A stretch of 64,000 bases of DNA. It comes from Brevundimonas diminuta. Its GTDB lineage: Bacteria > Pseudomonadota > Alphaproteobacteria > Caulobacterales > Caulobacteraceae. Where the stretch lies: the NCBI RefSeq assembly GCF_022654015.1, contig NZ_CP073063.1:1984001-2048000 (forward strand), written 5' to 3'. The notes beneath the pieces are model-generated. The model was not told where the DNA came from. It worked only from the letters and a program-made list of their open reading frames with translations, and made no database searches. The position numbers and the translations under genes are program-made. Below, piece after piece: positions 42,899-53,112 of this stretch (the stretch's first letter is position 1; the number at the start of each line of letters is the position of its first letter).

Positions 42899-44245
42899 GT
42901 GCGCGAACCACCCGTTCAGAGCCCGGATGATTCTCCGCCGCTGTGGGAACAGTGGGCGGCCGGCTTCGTCGTCTTCATGCTGACCGGCGCCCTGATCGCG
43001 CCCGTCATCGCACCGACCCAGGTCGAGACGCCGATCCTGCGGTTCATCTGGCTGCCGGTCTATGCCGTCATCGCCGGCCTGATCGTCTTTCGCTTCGACA
43101 AGGTCATCCGCGCCTGGCCGGCATGGCTGATGATGTTCGCCCTCGTCGCCCTCTGTTTCGTGTCGAAATACTGGTCCATCGACCCCGAGGTCACGGAGCG
43201 CCGCGTCATCGCCATGGCGATCAACAGCGCCTTCGCCATCTTTCTGGGCGCCCGCTTCCGTGACGACGCCCTGCCGCGCGTCCTGATGTACACCTGTCTG
43301 GTGATGGCGGTCGGCAGCCTGATCATGGTTTTCGGCTATCCGAAGGTCGGGGTGCACCAGTTCGACAACGCCGGCCTGTGGCGCGGCCTCTGGTACGAGA
43401 AGAACCAGATGGGGCTGGTCATGGTGGTGGGCGCCGTCTCGGCCGCGGCGACACTGGCGGCCGATCATATCGCCGGACGCAGCCACCGGCTTTGGATCTG
43501 CCTAGTGACATTGTGCCTGACCACGCTCCTGGTGCTCGCCACCCAATCCAAGACATCGCTTCTGTGCTGGGGCCTGGGCCTGGGCATGATCGGCGGGTGG
43601 TGGGCGTTGAAACAGGGCGGCGCCGTCATCACCGTTATCGGCATCTGGCTTGCCGTCATCATTGCGGCGGGCGCGACTTGGCTGTGGAACTCCGATTCCG
43701 CTGCGATCCTGGAGGCGCTGGGCAAGGATCCGTCGCTGACAGGCCGCACCCTGATCTGGGAAGCCTTGATGCGGAAGGTCGCAGAGCGCCCTTGGACCGG
43801 ATACGGCTTCAGCGCCTTCTGGGGCGTGGACTCGATCCCCGCGCGCGAGATCCGCATCGAGACCCAATGGCCCGTGCCTTCCGCTCACAACGGCTGGATC
43901 GACCTTCTCGTGCAACTGGGTTGGCCCGGTGCGGTGGCGGTGGGCGCGGTCATGGCGATCTCTGCGATCTTCGTCGTCGCGCGCACGAACGGGCTCGGCG
44001 CGCGCGAAGGCTATTGGAGCGTCGCTTATCTGGCGGTCTTCACGGCTCTAAGCCTGTCCGAGAGCGTCCTGCTGACCCACGCCAATCTGCCGTGGATCCT
44101 GATGCTGGCGATTATGGCCCGCGCCGTGACCTTTGTTCCGGCCCCTGTTCGTGCGCCGCTTGCTCGACAGGCGTCACGGGCCTACCAGACCCGGTCCCGA
44201 ATCGCCTCAGACTATGTGAATGGCCGCCGACCTCTTCGCTTTTGA
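42899..44245 (+). CDS. O-antigen ligase / polymerase family membrane protein
   Basis: A 448-residue protein (GTG start) with 10-12 hydrophobic segments and the large periplasmic loop of the Wzy_C (WaaL/RfaL) family: GLWRGLWYEKNQMGLVMVVG, then DPSLTGRTLIWEALMRKVAE with RPWTGYGFSAFWG and SAHNGWIDLLVQLGWPG. It would ligate or polymerise surface polysaccharide in the periplasm; which one is unknown. It is isolated from other glycan genes; its 3' end overlaps parE by 26 bases. Confidence 0.88.
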   Translation: MREPPVQSPDDSPPLWEQWAAGFVVFMLTGALIAPVIAPTQVETPILRFIWLPVYAVIAGLIVFRFDKVIRAWPAWLMMFALVALCFVSKYWSIDPEVTERRVIAMAINSAFAIFLGARFRDDALPRVLMYTCLVMAVGSLIMVFGYPKVGVHQFDNAGLWRGLWYEKNQMGLVMVVGAVSAAATLAADHIAGRSHRLWICLVTLCLTTLLVLATQSKTSLLCWGLGLGMIGGWWALKQGGAVITVIGIWLAVIIAAGATWLWNSDSAAILEALGKDPSLTGRTLIWEALMRKVAERPWTGYGFSAFWGVDSIPAREIRIETQWPVPSAHNGWIDLLVQLGWPGAVAVGAVMAISAIFVVARTNGLGAREGYWSVAYLAVFTALSLSESVLLTHANLPWILMLAIMARAVTFVPAPVRAPLARQASRAYQTRSRIASDYVNGRRPLRF

Positions 44246-46304
44246 CGACGAACCCGAAGCTCGCAAACCCGAGCCGCCCAAGCCAGTTGCGGCGACCCCG
44301 CCTGCAGCTGCGCCCTCTATCGTCCCCACGCCCGCGCCGCCTGCTGTTCAGGCCACGGCCACGACGGCGGCCGCCACCGGCTATTCCGCCTCCTCCATCG
44401 AAGTGCTGGAAGGGCTTGAACCCGTTCGCAAGCGCCCCGGCATGTATATCGGCGGCACCGACGAGCGCGCCCTGCACCACCTCTTCGCCGAAGTCCTGGA
44501 CAACGCCATGGACGAGGCGGTGGCGAAGCACGCCAAGCTGATCACCGTCGATCTGGACGCGGACGGATATCTGTCGGTGCGCGATGACGGACGCGGCATC
44601 CCGGTCGATCCGCACCCCAAACACCCCGGCAAGTCCGCGCTGGAAGTCGTCATGACCGTCCTGCACTCAGGCGGCAAGTTCTCGGGCAAAGCCTATGAAA
44701 CCTCTGGCGGGTTGCACGGCGTCGGCGTCTCGGTCGTCAACGCCCTGAGCGAAAGCGTCGAGGTCACCGTCTGGCGCGACGGTTTCGAATGGAAGCAGGC
44801 CTTCAGCCGCGGCCACGTCCTAGCTCCGATCCAGCAGATCGGCCCGTCCAAGAAGCGCGGCACCCTGATCCGCTTCAAGCCCGACGACGAAATCTTCGGC
44901 ATGGGCGCGGCCTTCAAGCCGGCGCGCCTATTCCGCATGGCACGGTCTAAAGCCTATCTGTTCCGCGGCGTTGAGATTCGCTGGACCTGCGCGCCGGAGC
45001 GGATCACTGACTCTACGCCCGCCCAGGCCAGTCTGCACTTCCCCGGCGGCCTGGCCGACGCCCTGATCGACCGCATCGGTCAGCTGGAAACCGTCACCCC
45101 CACCTTCGCCGGCCGCGCCGAGCGTCAAGGCGAGGCGGGCGCGTTCGAATGGGCCGTCACCTGGTCGCCGATCGGCTTTGGCGAGTCGGACGGCTTCATC
45201 CAATCGTACTGCAACACCGTCTCCACGCCCGATGGCGGCACGCACGAGGCCGGCTTCCGCGCCGCCTTGGTCAAGGGGCTGAAATCTTACGGCGAACTGA
45301 CCAACGAGAAACGCGCAGCGATCATCACGGCCGAGGACGTCATCGCCAATGCCGGCGCCCTGATCAGCGTCTTCATCCGCAATCCCGAATTCCAGGGTCA
45401 GACCAAGGACCGTCTGTCCTCGCCCGAGGGCGCGCGCATTGTCGAGCAGTTGCTCCGCGACCCGCTGGATCACTGGCTGACCGAAAGCCCCAAACAGGCT
45501 AACGCCCTGCTGGGCTTCGTCGTCGATCGCGCCGAGGACCGGCTGCGACGCCGTAAGGACAAGGAGGTTCAGCGCGCCGCCGCCACCCGCAAGCTGCGCC
45601 TGCCCGGCAAGCTATCGGACTGCAGCCGCCAGTCGGCTCAAGGGACCGAACTCTTCATCGTCGAAGGCGATTCGGCCGGCGGCTCGGCCAAACAGGCGCG
45701 CGACCGCACGACCCAGGCCATCCTACCCCTGCGCGGCAAGATTTTGAACGTCGCGTCCGCCACCGCCGACAAGCTACGCGCCAACGTCGAACTGTCCGAC
45801 TTGGCGCTGGCCTTGGGCGTCCAGCCCGGCAACCGGTTCAACATCGACGACCTGCGCTACGAGCGGATCGTCATCATGACCGACGCCGACGTAGACGGCG
45901 CCCACATCGCGGCCCTGCTGATCACCTTCTTCTACCGCGTCATGCCGGAGACGATCCGTCAGGGCCGGGTCTTCATGGCCCTTCCGCCGCTCTACCGCAT
46001 CAGCGCCGGTCCCTTGAGCGAATACGCCCGCGACGACGGCCACCGCGACGAGCTGCTGGCGACCGTGTTCAAGGGCAAGAAAACCGAGATCGGCCGGTTC
46101 AAGGGGCTGGGCGAAATGATGGCCTCCCAGCTGAAGGAAACAACCATGGATCCAAAGAAACGCACCCTCGCGCGGATCACGGTGCCCGACGCCGAGGCCA
46201 GCATCGAAGACCTGGTCGAACGCCTGATGGGCAAGCGCGCCGACGCGCGCTTCCAGTTCATTCAGGAAAACGCCCAGTTCGTGAAAGAAGAACTCGACGT
46301 CTAA
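44220..46304 (+). CDS. parE: DNA topoisomerase IV subunit B
   Basis: ATPase subunit that unlinks daughter chromosomes. The 694-residue protein has about 55 residues of Pro/Ala-rich N-terminal extension, then the GHKL ATPase domain ([52 protein letters not shown]) and the TOPRIM domain ([44 protein letters not shown]). Length and the parC gene nearby favour ParE over GyrB. The start lies inside the preceding gene. Confidence 0.95.
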   Translation: MAADLFAFDDEPEARKPEPPKPVAATPPAAAPSIVPTPAPPAVQATATTAAATGYSASSIEVLEGLEPVRKRPGMYIGGTDERALHHLFAEVLDNAMDEAVAKHAKLITVDLDADGYLSVRDDGRGIPVDPHPKHPGKSALEVVMTVLHSGGKFSGKAYETSGGLHGVGVSVVNALSESVEVTVWRDGFEWKQAFSRGHVLAPIQQIGPSKKRGTLIRFKPDDEIFGMGAAFKPARLFRMARSKAYLFRGVEIRWTCAPERITDSTPAQASLHFPGGLADALIDRIGQLETVTPTFAGRAERQGEAGAFEWAVTWSPIGFGESDGFIQSYCNTVSTPDGGTHEAGFRAALVKGLKSYGELTNEKRAAIITAEDVIANAGALISVFIRNPEFQGQTKDRLSSPEGARIVEQLLRDPLDHWLTESPKQANALLGFVVDRAEDRLRRRKDKEVQRAAATRKLRLPGKLSDCSRQSAQGTELFIVEGDSAGGSAKQARDRTTQAILPLRGKILNVASATADKLRANVELSDLALALGVQPGNRFNIDDLRYERIVIMTDADVDGAHIAALLITFFYRVMPETIRQGRVFMALPPLYRISAGPLSEYARDDGHRDELLATVFKGKKTEIGRFKGLGEMMASQLKETTMDPKKRTLARITVPDAEASIEDLVERLMGKRADARFQFIQENAQFVKEELDV

Positions 46305-46352
46305 CGGCCTCGCGGCCCTTCCAACGCACGGCGACGCCTGACAAAAGGGGGC

Positions 46353-47765
46353 ATGCAGACGCCCGTTCCCTCCACCGCCGTGCTTGACGAACTGAAGGCC
46401 GCGCTCGGTCCGGGCGGCTGGACCCAGGACCCGGATGTCATCGCGCCGCATCTGACCGAATGGCGCAATCGCTGGACGGGCGACACGCCGATCCTGCTGA
46501 CCCCACGCTCGACGGAAGAGGTCGCGCGCACCGTGACGATCTGCGCGCGCGAAGGCGTCGCGATTACGCCCCAAGGCGGCGGCACGGGACTGGTCGGCGG
46601 CCAGGTGCCCTTTGGCGAGGTGTTGCTATCGACCCGCAAGATGCGCGCCGTCCGCGACGTCACGCCCTTAGATGACGCCATGACGGTCGAGGCCGGTCTG
46701 ACCTTGCTCGAGGCGCAACAGACGGCGACGGCGGCCGGCCGCTATTTCCCGCTCAGCCTGGCGGCTGAAGGCTCGGCCACCATCGGCGGCGTCATCTCCA
46801 CCAACGCCGGCGGCACTCAGGTCCTGCGCTACGGCATGATGCGCGACCTGGTTTTGGGCCTTGAGGCCGTCCTGCCGAATGGCGAGATCTTCCGGGGCCT
46901 CAAACGCCTGCGCAAGGACAACACCGGATACGACCTGAAACAGCTGCTGATCGGCGCCGAGGGCACATTGGGCGTCGTGACCGCCGCCACCCTGAAACTC
47001 TTCCCGATCATGCGCTCGCGCGCCGTCGCCGTCGTCGGGCTGGAAACCGCCGCCGCCTCGGTCGAGTTGCTCGCCCGCGCCAAGGCCGAGACCGGCGGCG
47101 GGGTTGAGGCTTTCGAACTGATGAAGCGTCTCGGCATGGAACTGGTGCTCAAGAACATCCCCGACACCCGCGAGCCGCTGGAGACGACGCCCGACTGGTA
47201 CGTCCTGATCGAGATCGCTTCTGGCACGCCCGGCGGCGCCGAGGCGCAGATGGAGGCCCTCCTGGAGGTCGCCTTCGAACAAGGCCTGATCACCGACGCC
47301 GCCATCGCCCAGAACGACGCTCAGCGCGCCGCCTTCTGGCGTTTGCGCGAGGAACATTCGGCGGCCCTGAAGCCCGAGGGCGGCGGTTGGAAACACGACG
47401 TCTCCGTGCCCATCAGCCGCATCGCCGAGTTCATCGACGAAGCCTCGGCCGCCGTCGAACGCTTCCATCCCGGCGCCCGTATCTCGGTCTTTGGTCACGT
47501 CGGTGACGGCAATCTGCACTACGACATCCTGCCAGGTGTCGGTCAGGACATCCCCGCCTTCATCGGCCGCTGGAAGGAAGGCTCGCAAGTGGTTCACGAC
47601 GTTGTCGGAACCTATTACGGCTCGATCTCCGCCGAACACGGCTTGGGCCGGCTGAAGACCGAAGAGGTCAAGCGCTACAAGTCCCCTCTCGAGATCGAAA
47701 CCATGGCCGCCATCCGCCGCGCCATCGATCCCAAGAGGATCATGAACCCGTCGGTCCTGTTCTAG
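46353..47765 (+). CDS. FAD-binding oxidoreductase, GlcD / D-2-hydroxyacid dehydrogenase family
   Basis: A 470-residue flavoprotein: FAD-binding PCMH domain (VAITPQGGGTGLVGGQVPFG, then GSATIGGVISTNAGGTQVLR) and the FAD-oxidase C domain with SVFGHVGDGNLHYDILPG, which carries the metal-site His residues, and SISAEHGLGRLKTEEVKRYK. It oxidises a 2-hydroxyacid such as D-lactate, glycolate or D-2-hydroxyglutarate; the substrate is not clear. Its neighbours parE and parC are unrelated, so it is probably transcribed with parE but serves separate metabolism. Confidence 0.88.
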   Translation: MQTPVPSTAVLDELKAALGPGGWTQDPDVIAPHLTEWRNRWTGDTPILLTPRSTEEVARTVTICAREGVAITPQGGGTGLVGGQVPFGEVLLSTRKMRAVRDVTPLDDAMTVEAGLTLLEAQQTATAAGRYFPLSLAAEGSATIGGVISTNAGGTQVLRYGMMRDLVLGLEAVLPNGEIFRGLKRLRKDNTGYDLKQLLIGAEGTLGVVTAATLKLFPIMRSRAVAVVGLETAAASVELLARAKAETGGGVEAFELMKRLGMELVLKNIPDTREPLETTPDWYVLIEIASGTPGGAEAQMEALLEVAFEQGLITDAAIAQNDAQRAAFWRLREEHSAALKPEGGGWKHDVSVPISRIAEFIDEASAAVERFHPGARISVFGHVGDGNLHYDILPGVGQDIPAFIGRWKEGSQVVHDVVGTYYGSISAEHGLGRLKTEEVKRYKSPLEIETMAAIRRAIDPKRIMNPSVLF

Positions 47766-47775
47766 AACCGACGGG
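47747..47775. terminator. Weak candidate terminator between convergent genes
   Basis: CCCGTCGGT (47747-47755) pairs with ACCGACGGG (47767-47775) around an 11-base loop that contains the flavoprotein stop codon. There is no T-run on either strand, so activity as an intrinsic terminator is doubtful. Confidence 0.3.
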
Positions 47776-47783
47776 CGGTCCAC

Positions 47784-49985
47784 CTATCTGAACTTGCGCA
47801 GGCCTCTTGGTCCCTGGCGACCGGCGCCGGCGCGTTTGCCCAGCCAGTCTTTCCAGTCGGGCCAGTTGCGACGACGTCCGCCGCCGTCCGCCCATTCAGG
47901 CCCGCTCTCGGCGTTGAAGACGGTGATGTCGGCGAGGCCGCCCTGTTTGAAGCTTTGCAGCTTCACGCCCTTGCCGCGCCCCATCTCGGGCAGTTCGGCG
48001 AGAGGGAAGATCAGCGTCTTGATGTTCTCGCCGATCGTCGCGACGTGATCACCGGTCACTCGCAGCACCGCCAGCATTTCGCCGTTCAGCACCTGTTTGC
48101 CGCCGCGCTTCTGGGCCAGGGTGTCGTCTTCTGGCGCAATGAAGCCGTATCCGGCCTTTGATGCGATCAGCAGCTTGCCGCCCGGCTGGTGGGCCAGGAC
48201 GTTGATGATCTCGGCCTTTTCGTCCAGATCGATCATCAGGCGCAGCGGCTCGCCATGGCCGCGTCCGGACGCCAGCTTGTCCGCGCCTATGGTGAAGATG
48301 CGCCCGTCCGACGCCGCCACCAGCAGCTTGTCGGTCGTATAGGCCGGGACGAGGTAGGCGAGTTGGTCGCCTTCCTTGAACTTCAGCTCCGACGGATCCT
48401 CGACCTTGCCCTTGGCGGCGCGGATCCAGCCACGTTCCGACAGGATGACGGTGATCGCCTCGCGCGGAATGAAGGCCTCGGGCGCGACGAAGGCGGACGT
48501 GTCCACCGCCTCGGCGATCGTCGTCCGGCGCGGCGAGATCAGCGCCTTGCGCACGGCCTCCAGCTCCTTGGAGATCGCCTTCCACTGCTTGCCTTCCGAC
48601 GACGTCAGCGCCTTCAGATTGGCAAGTTCCTCCGACAGCGCATTGAATTCCTTTTCGATCGTCATCTCTTCCAGACGCGCCAACTGACGCAGCCGCGTGT
48701 CGAGGATGAAGTCAGCCTGAACCTCCGTGAGGCCGAAGCGCGCGATCAGGACGGCCTTGGGCTGCTCCTCCTCACGGACGATGCGGATCACCTCGTCCAG
48801 GTTGAGGAAGACGATGCGCAGGCCTTCCAGCAGATGCAGACGCTTTTCGACCCGCTCGATCCGCCATTGGGAACGGCGGTTCAGCACCTCGCGGCGGTGA
48901 TCCAGGAAGGCGCGCAGGCAGTCTTTCAGACCCATGACGCGCGGCGTGCCGCTGGCGTCCAGCACGTTCATATTGATCGGGAAGCGGACCTCCAGATCAG
49001 ACAGTTTGAACAGGCTTTCCATCAGCATTTCAGGCTCGATGGTCCGGTTCTTGGGCTCCAAGATCAGGCGGATGTCCTCAGCCGACTCGTCGCGTACATC
49101 GCCGAGCAGCGGTGCCTTCTTGTGCTCGATCAGGTCCGCCAGCGCCTCGATCAGTCGCGACTTCTGCACCTGATAGGGCATTTCGGTGACGATGATCCGC
49201 CACACGCCGCGCCCCAGATCTTCGGTCTCCCAGCGCGCGCGCAGGCGCACCCCGCCCCTGCCCGTCTCATAGGCGTCCAGGATGGAGGCATGACCTTCAA
49301 CCGCAACGCCCCCGGTCGGGAAGTCGGGGCCTGGCACATGCTGAACCAAGTCCTCGGTCGTCGCGTCGGGACGCTCCAGCAGCAGTTGGCAGGCGTCGAT
49401 CAGTTCGCCGACATTGTGCGGCGGGATCGAGGTGGCCATGCCGACCGCGATACCCGACGAGCCATTGGCCAGAAGATTCGGGAAGCCCGCGGGCAGGACG
49501 ATCGGCTCTTCGTCCTGATCGTCATAGGTTGGCCGGAAATCGACGGCGTCCTGATCGATGCCGTCCAACAGCAGGACTGCGGCCGGCGTCAGTTTGCACT
49601 CGGTGTAGCGCATGGCCGCGGCGCTATCGCCGTCGATATTGCCGAAGTTCCCCTGACCGTCGACCAACGGGTAACGCTGGGCGAAATCCTGAGCCAGCCG
49701 TACCAGAGCCTCGTAGATCGAGGCGTCGCCGTGGGGGTGATATCCGCCCATAACCTCGCCGACGACCTTGGCGCATTTGCGCGCCGCCGCCTGCGGGTTC
49801 AGCCGCATTTGATGCATGGCGTAGAGGATGCGCCGGTGCACGGGCTTGAACCCGTCACGGACGTCAGGCAGCGCGCGGTTCGTAATGGTCGACAGGGCGT
49901 AGGCCAGATAGCGGCGGCTGAGCGCCGTCTCCATCGGCTCGTCGATGATGCGGCCGCCTTCCGGCGGCGGGGCGTGGATCGTCAT
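47784..49985 (-). CDS. parC: DNA topoisomerase IV subunit A
   Basis: DNA-cutting subunit of topoisomerase IV; 733 residues. The N-terminal breakage domain shows [40 protein letters not shown] and the active-site Tyr in [12 protein letters not shown]. The tower and coiled-coil gate lie between residues 330 and 480. The beta-propeller C-terminal domain (about 500-733) is short, as in ParC rather than GyrA, and ends in a basic tail. It is convergent with the flavoprotein gene and encoded 1.5 kb from parE on the other strand. Confidence 0.95.
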   Translation of the reverse strand: MTIHAPPPEGGRIIDEPMETALSRRYLAYALSTITNRALPDVRDGFKPVHRRILYAMHQMRLNPQAAARKCAKVVGEVMGGYHPHGDASIYEALVRLAQDFAQRYPLVDGQGNFGNIDGDSAAAMRYTECKLTPAAVLLLDGIDQDAVDFRPTYDDQDEEPIVLPAGFPNLLANGSSGIAVGMATSIPPHNVGELIDACQLLLERPDATTEDLVQHVPGPDFPTGGVAVEGHASILDAYETGRGGVRLRARWETEDLGRGVWRIIVTEMPYQVQKSRLIEALADLIEHKKAPLLGDVRDESAEDIRLILEPKNRTIEPEMLMESLFKLSDLEVRFPINMNVLDASGTPRVMGLKDCLRAFLDHRREVLNRRSQWRIERVEKRLHLLEGLRIVFLNLDEVIRIVREEEQPKAVLIARFGLTEVQADFILDTRLRQLARLEEMTIEKEFNALSEELANLKALTSSEGKQWKAISKELEAVRKALISPRRTTIAEAVDTSAFVAPEAFIPREAITVILSERGWIRAAKGKVEDPSELKFKEGDQLAYLVPAYTTDKLLVAASDGRIFTIGADKLASGRGHGEPLRLMIDLDEKAEIINVLAHQPGGKLLIASKAGYGFIAPEDDTLAQKRGGKQVLNGEMLAVLRVTGDHVATIGENIKTLIFPLAELPEMGRGKGVKLQSFKQGGLADITVFNAESGPEWADGGGRRRNWPDWKDWLGKRAGAGRQGPRGLRKFR

Positions 49986-50118
49986 GGCTCTGCGAATCGG
50001 GGATCGGAAGCGGGAAGTCTAGCCCGTAAGGCGCCAGATTGGGGGATAAGCGCGCTGGGGAGTCACCAAACCGCTCCGCCGTGCGTATGTGAGACACACA
50101 CCCTCGTCAGGCCGCGCC

Positions 50119-51861
50119 ATGATCCTGTTCCTGCTGTCCTATCTCGCCGGCGTTCTGACCATCGTCAGTCCCTGCATCCTGCCGGTTCTGCCCTTCGTCT
50201 TCGCGCGAGCGGATCGGCCGTTCATCCGCAACGGTCTGCCGTTGTTGGTCGGGATGGCCGTGACCTTTGCGGGGGTGGCGACGCTGGCGGCCCTGGGCGG
50301 CGGCTGGGCGGTGCGGGCCAATGAGGTCGGGCGCTGGATCGCCCTGGCAGTCATGGCGGTGCTGGGCGTCAGCCTGCTGTTTCCGGCCGTGGGCGATCGG
50401 CTGATGCGGCCGTTCGTGGCGGCGGGGTCCTGGCTGACGGATCGCGCCGAGCGCCAAGCCAGCAATCTGGGGGGAGATCAGGGTGACGTGCGCTCGTCCC
50501 TGCTGCTCGGCGTCGCGACGGGACTGCTCTGGGCGCCGTGCGCCGGACCCATTCTGGGCGTGATCCTGACGGGCGCGGCGCTTCAGGGCGCAGGCGTCGG
50601 AACGACGGTTCTGCTGCTCGCCTATGCGGCGGGCGCGGCGACATCGCTCGGTCTGGCCCTGTTGGTCGGCGGTCGCGTGTTCAAGGCCATGAAGGGCGCG
50701 TTGGGCGTCGGCGAATGGGTGCGGCGCGGTCTGGGCGTGTTGGTGCTGATCGGCGTGGTCATCATTGGCCTGGGCGCGGACACCGGCTTGCTGACCCGCA
50801 TCTCGGCCGCCAGCACGGGTCGGATCGAACAGGCGCTGCTGGGCGGGATCGGCCGCGGCATGCCGACGAACCAGGCCCCGGCCGATCTGGCCAATCTGCC
50901 GGTCGAAGGGGTGATGCCGCCGCTGACGGGCGCGACGACCTGGATCAACACCCCGCCGCTCACGACCGAGCAACTCAAGGGCAAGGTAGTCGTCGTCGAT
51001 TTCTGGACCTACTCCTGCATCAACTGCATCCGCTCCATCCCGTACGTCCGCGCCTGGGCTGAGAAGTATAAGGATCAAGGTCTGGTGGTGATCGGCGTGC
51101 ACACGCCCGAGTTCGCCTTTGAGAAATCGGAGACCAACGTCCGCCAGAACATCCAGCGGCTGGGCATCACCTATCCGGTCGCCATGGACAATGAGTTCGC
51201 CATCTGGCGGGCCTTTAAGAACCAGTACTGGCCCGCCCACTACTTCGTCGACGCAAAAGGACAGATCCGTCACCACCACTTCGGCGAAGGCGACTATGCG
51301 GGCTCCGAACGCGTGATTCAGCAACTTCTAAAGGAAGCGGGCGCAGCGAACGTCGCCAGCAACGTCGTCACAGTTGAGGCTGAGGGCGCAGAGGCCGCCG
51401 CCGACATGGCCCAGGTCGAATCGCCAGAGACCTACGTCGGCTATGGCCGCGCCGAGAAATTCCGCTCTCCCGGCGGCCTGGCCAACGACGTGATCAAGGA
51501 CTATGTCGCCGCGCCGCTGAAACTGAACGATTGGAGCCTTTCGGGCCGCTGGCGCGTGACGCGTGAGCATGCCGACCTGCAGGCTGCCGGCGGCCGTATC
51601 GCCTTCCGCTTCAAGGCGCGCGATCTCCATCTGGTCATGGGGCCCAGCAAGCCGGGCGCACCCGTCCGCTTCCGTGTCCGGATCGATGGCGCGGCGCCGG
51701 GCGCGAACGCCGGCAGCGACATCGACGCCCAAGGTCTTGGCCGGGTGGACGGCGAGCGACTGTACCAACTGGTCCGGCAGACGGGCGCGGTGCGCGAACG
51801 GACGTTCGAGATCGAGTTCCTGGATCCCGGCGTTCAGGTCTTCGCCTTCACCTTCGGCTAG
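50119..51861 (+). CDS. DipZ-type fusion: CcdA/DsbD membrane domain plus thioredoxin-like domain
   Basis: A 580-residue protein that would carry reducing power across the inner membrane. Residues 1-245 are a CcdA-like six-helix domain with the cysteine pair in IVSPCILPVLPFVF and LLWAPCAGPILGVI. Residues about 290-420 are a TlpA/thioredoxin fold with FWTYSCINCIRSIPYVRAWA (CxxC) and GVHTPEFAFEKSETNVRQNI. The last 150 residues form the DipZ-type beta-sandwich. ATG 50119 starts the first membrane helix. Its stop codon shares CTAG with the recO stop in a convergent overlap. Confidence 0.88.
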   Translation: MILFLLSYLAGVLTIVSPCILPVLPFVFARADRPFIRNGLPLLVGMAVTFAGVATLAALGGGWAVRANEVGRWIALAVMAVLGVSLLFPAVGDRLMRPFVAAGSWLTDRAERQASNLGGDQGDVRSSLLLGVATGLLWAPCAGPILGVILTGAALQGAGVGTTVLLLAYAAGAATSLGLALLVGGRVFKAMKGALGVGEWVRRGLGVLVLIGVVIIGLGADTGLLTRISAASTGRIEQALLGGIGRGMPTNQAPADLANLPVEGVMPPLTGATTWINTPPLTTEQLKGKVVVVDFWTYSCINCIRSIPYVRAWAEKYKDQGLVVIGVHTPEFAFEKSETNVRQNIQRLGITYPVAMDNEFAIWRAFKNQYWPAHYFVDAKGQIRHHHFGEGDYAGSERVIQQLLKEAGAANVASNVVTVEAEGAEAAADMAQVESPETYVGYGRAEKFRSPGGLANDVIKDYVAAPLKLNDWSLSGRWRVTREHADLQAAGGRIAFRFKARDLHLVMGPSKPGAPVRFRVRIDGAAPGANAGSDIDAQGLGRVDGERLYQLVRQTGAVRERTFEIEFLDPGVQVFAFTFG

Positions 51862-52589
51862 AGGCGGCCGGCGTCGCCCAGCTTGTCCAGCATCCATACG
51901 CGCGCGGGCGGCAGGGGCTTGTTCTGCGGGTGGAAGACGAACTGCTCCAGGAAATGCCCCGTCAGGTCGAACCCGGCCCGGACGTCGCCCTCGATCAGAC
52001 CGGATTGGGCGCCCAGCATGAAGGGCGGCAGGGTCAGCATCTTGTCGGAATAGGGGGCGCCGGCGTCGCGACTGACCGCCCGGCCGGTGCGCGGGCTGAC
52101 GTAGATCAAGTCATCGGCGGTGCCGGTCGCAGCGCATTTCGACAGGTCCAGGCCAAAGCCCAGATCTTCCAAGAGGCCCGCCTCAAACCGCACGAAGATC
52201 GCAGGCCAGACCGCAGGCATTTCGAACGCCGCCATCAGCGCCTCGAATGCCAGAAAGACGCCGGGATGCGGCTCACGCTCCGGCAACGCGCCTTGGGTCA
52301 CGACCGCCGCCGCCGCCAACCCGGTCAGCGCCAGGGCGTCGTCGAACAGAGCGCTGGGCCCCTCGCCTACCGGCTCCAGTCGCACCGCGCCGAGGTGATC
52401 CGAGGTGCGGGCGCGGTAATCGGCCACGACCCGCGCGCCCGCCTGCAGGAATGGCTTCATCTTGCGTGACGCTCCGCCCGCCACATAGGCCGAACGCCTG
52501 CCGTGGTTCTCGGTCAGCAGATCGACCACGGCGCCTGTGTCGCCGTGGCTGCGCGCCGACAGGACGAACGCCTCTTCGTGGAAGTCCAT
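51858..52589 (-). CDS. recO: DNA repair protein RecO
   Basis: Recombination mediator that helps load RecA with RecR. The 243-residue protein starts with the OB fold (EEAFVLSARSHGDTGAVVDL, then GRRSAYVAGGASRKMKPFLQ), followed by the helical domain with RFEAGLLEDLGFGLDLSKCA and LIYVSPRTGRAVSRDAG. It ends the long minus-strand housekeeping series. Its start overlaps the preceding gene stop (TGATG). Confidence 0.93.
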   Translation of the reverse strand: MDFHEEAFVLSARSHGDTGAVVDLLTENHGRRSAYVAGGASRKMKPFLQAGARVVADYRARTSDHLGAVRLEPVGEGPSALFDDALALTGLAAAAVVTQGALPEREPHPGVFLAFEALMAAFEMPAVWPAIFVRFEAGLLEDLGFGLDLSKCAATGTADDLIYVSPRTGRAVSRDAGAPYSDKMLTLPPFMLGAQSGLIEGDVRAGFDLTGHFLEQFVFHPQNKPLPPARVWMLDKLGDAGRL

Positions 52590-53065
52590 CAGTCCGCCGG
52601 ACCTTCGGCGATCAACCCAACCACACTCTTGGCCTTGTCGTTCGGCACGGTGAAACTGAGCACATATTGCTCGATCTTCCAGCCGTCGTCGGTCAGGCGC
52701 AGCACGCCTGAGCCTCGCGTCAGGCCGTAGGCGTCGTTGTCCAGCAACTCATCGAACCAGACGATGCAGCGGCAATCGCCCGGCGCCAGGATCGCCACCC
52801 GGTCATGCGGGCGATAGGTCCAGCCTTTCCCTTGCGAGAAATAGGGCGTGGCATAGGCGCGAAACTCAGCCAACGACCAGCGCTCGGTCGCATCCGTGCC
52901 GATGAACCGGGCGTCAGGCGTGAACAGATCGAAATAGGCGTCGCCGTCCGCACGCGAGGCCGCCGATTGCATGCGGTCGAGAACGGCGCCGGCCTCGACG
53001 ACGGGATCGCTCGCGGCCTGCGTCGACGAAACGGAAAGGACGAGAGTGGCAAGAAGAGCGATCAT
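52589..53065 (-). CDS. Exported NTF2-like (SnoaL/DUF4440 type) protein
   Basis: A 158-residue protein with a signal peptide (MIALLATLVLSVSSTQA). The mature part is an NTF2-like cone fold: ADGDAYFDLFTPDARFIGTD, WSLAEFRAYATPYFSQGKGW and GSGVLRLTDDGWKIEQYVLS. The family binds small ligands or has lost catalysis; no clear catalytic set is visible. It lies between a serine hydrolase and recO in an otherwise conserved housekeeping series, with a one-base overlap to recO. Confidence 0.8.
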   Translation of the reverse strand: MIALLATLVLSVSSTQAASDPVVEAGAVLDRMQSAASRADGDAYFDLFTPDARFIGTDATERWSLAEFRAYATPYFSQGKGWTYRPHDRVAILAPGDCRCIVWFDELLDNDAYGLTRGSGVLRLTDDGWKIEQYVLSFTVPNDKAKSVVGLIAEGPAD

Positions 53066-53112
53066 GGCGCTGTTCTACTCCTGTTCTCCTTGCCGGGAAA
53101 TAGTCGGGCGCC

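Noticed and set aside
48189..50324. 711-codon plus-strand frame
   Set aside because: Antisense to parC across its length; no domain and typical mirror composition.
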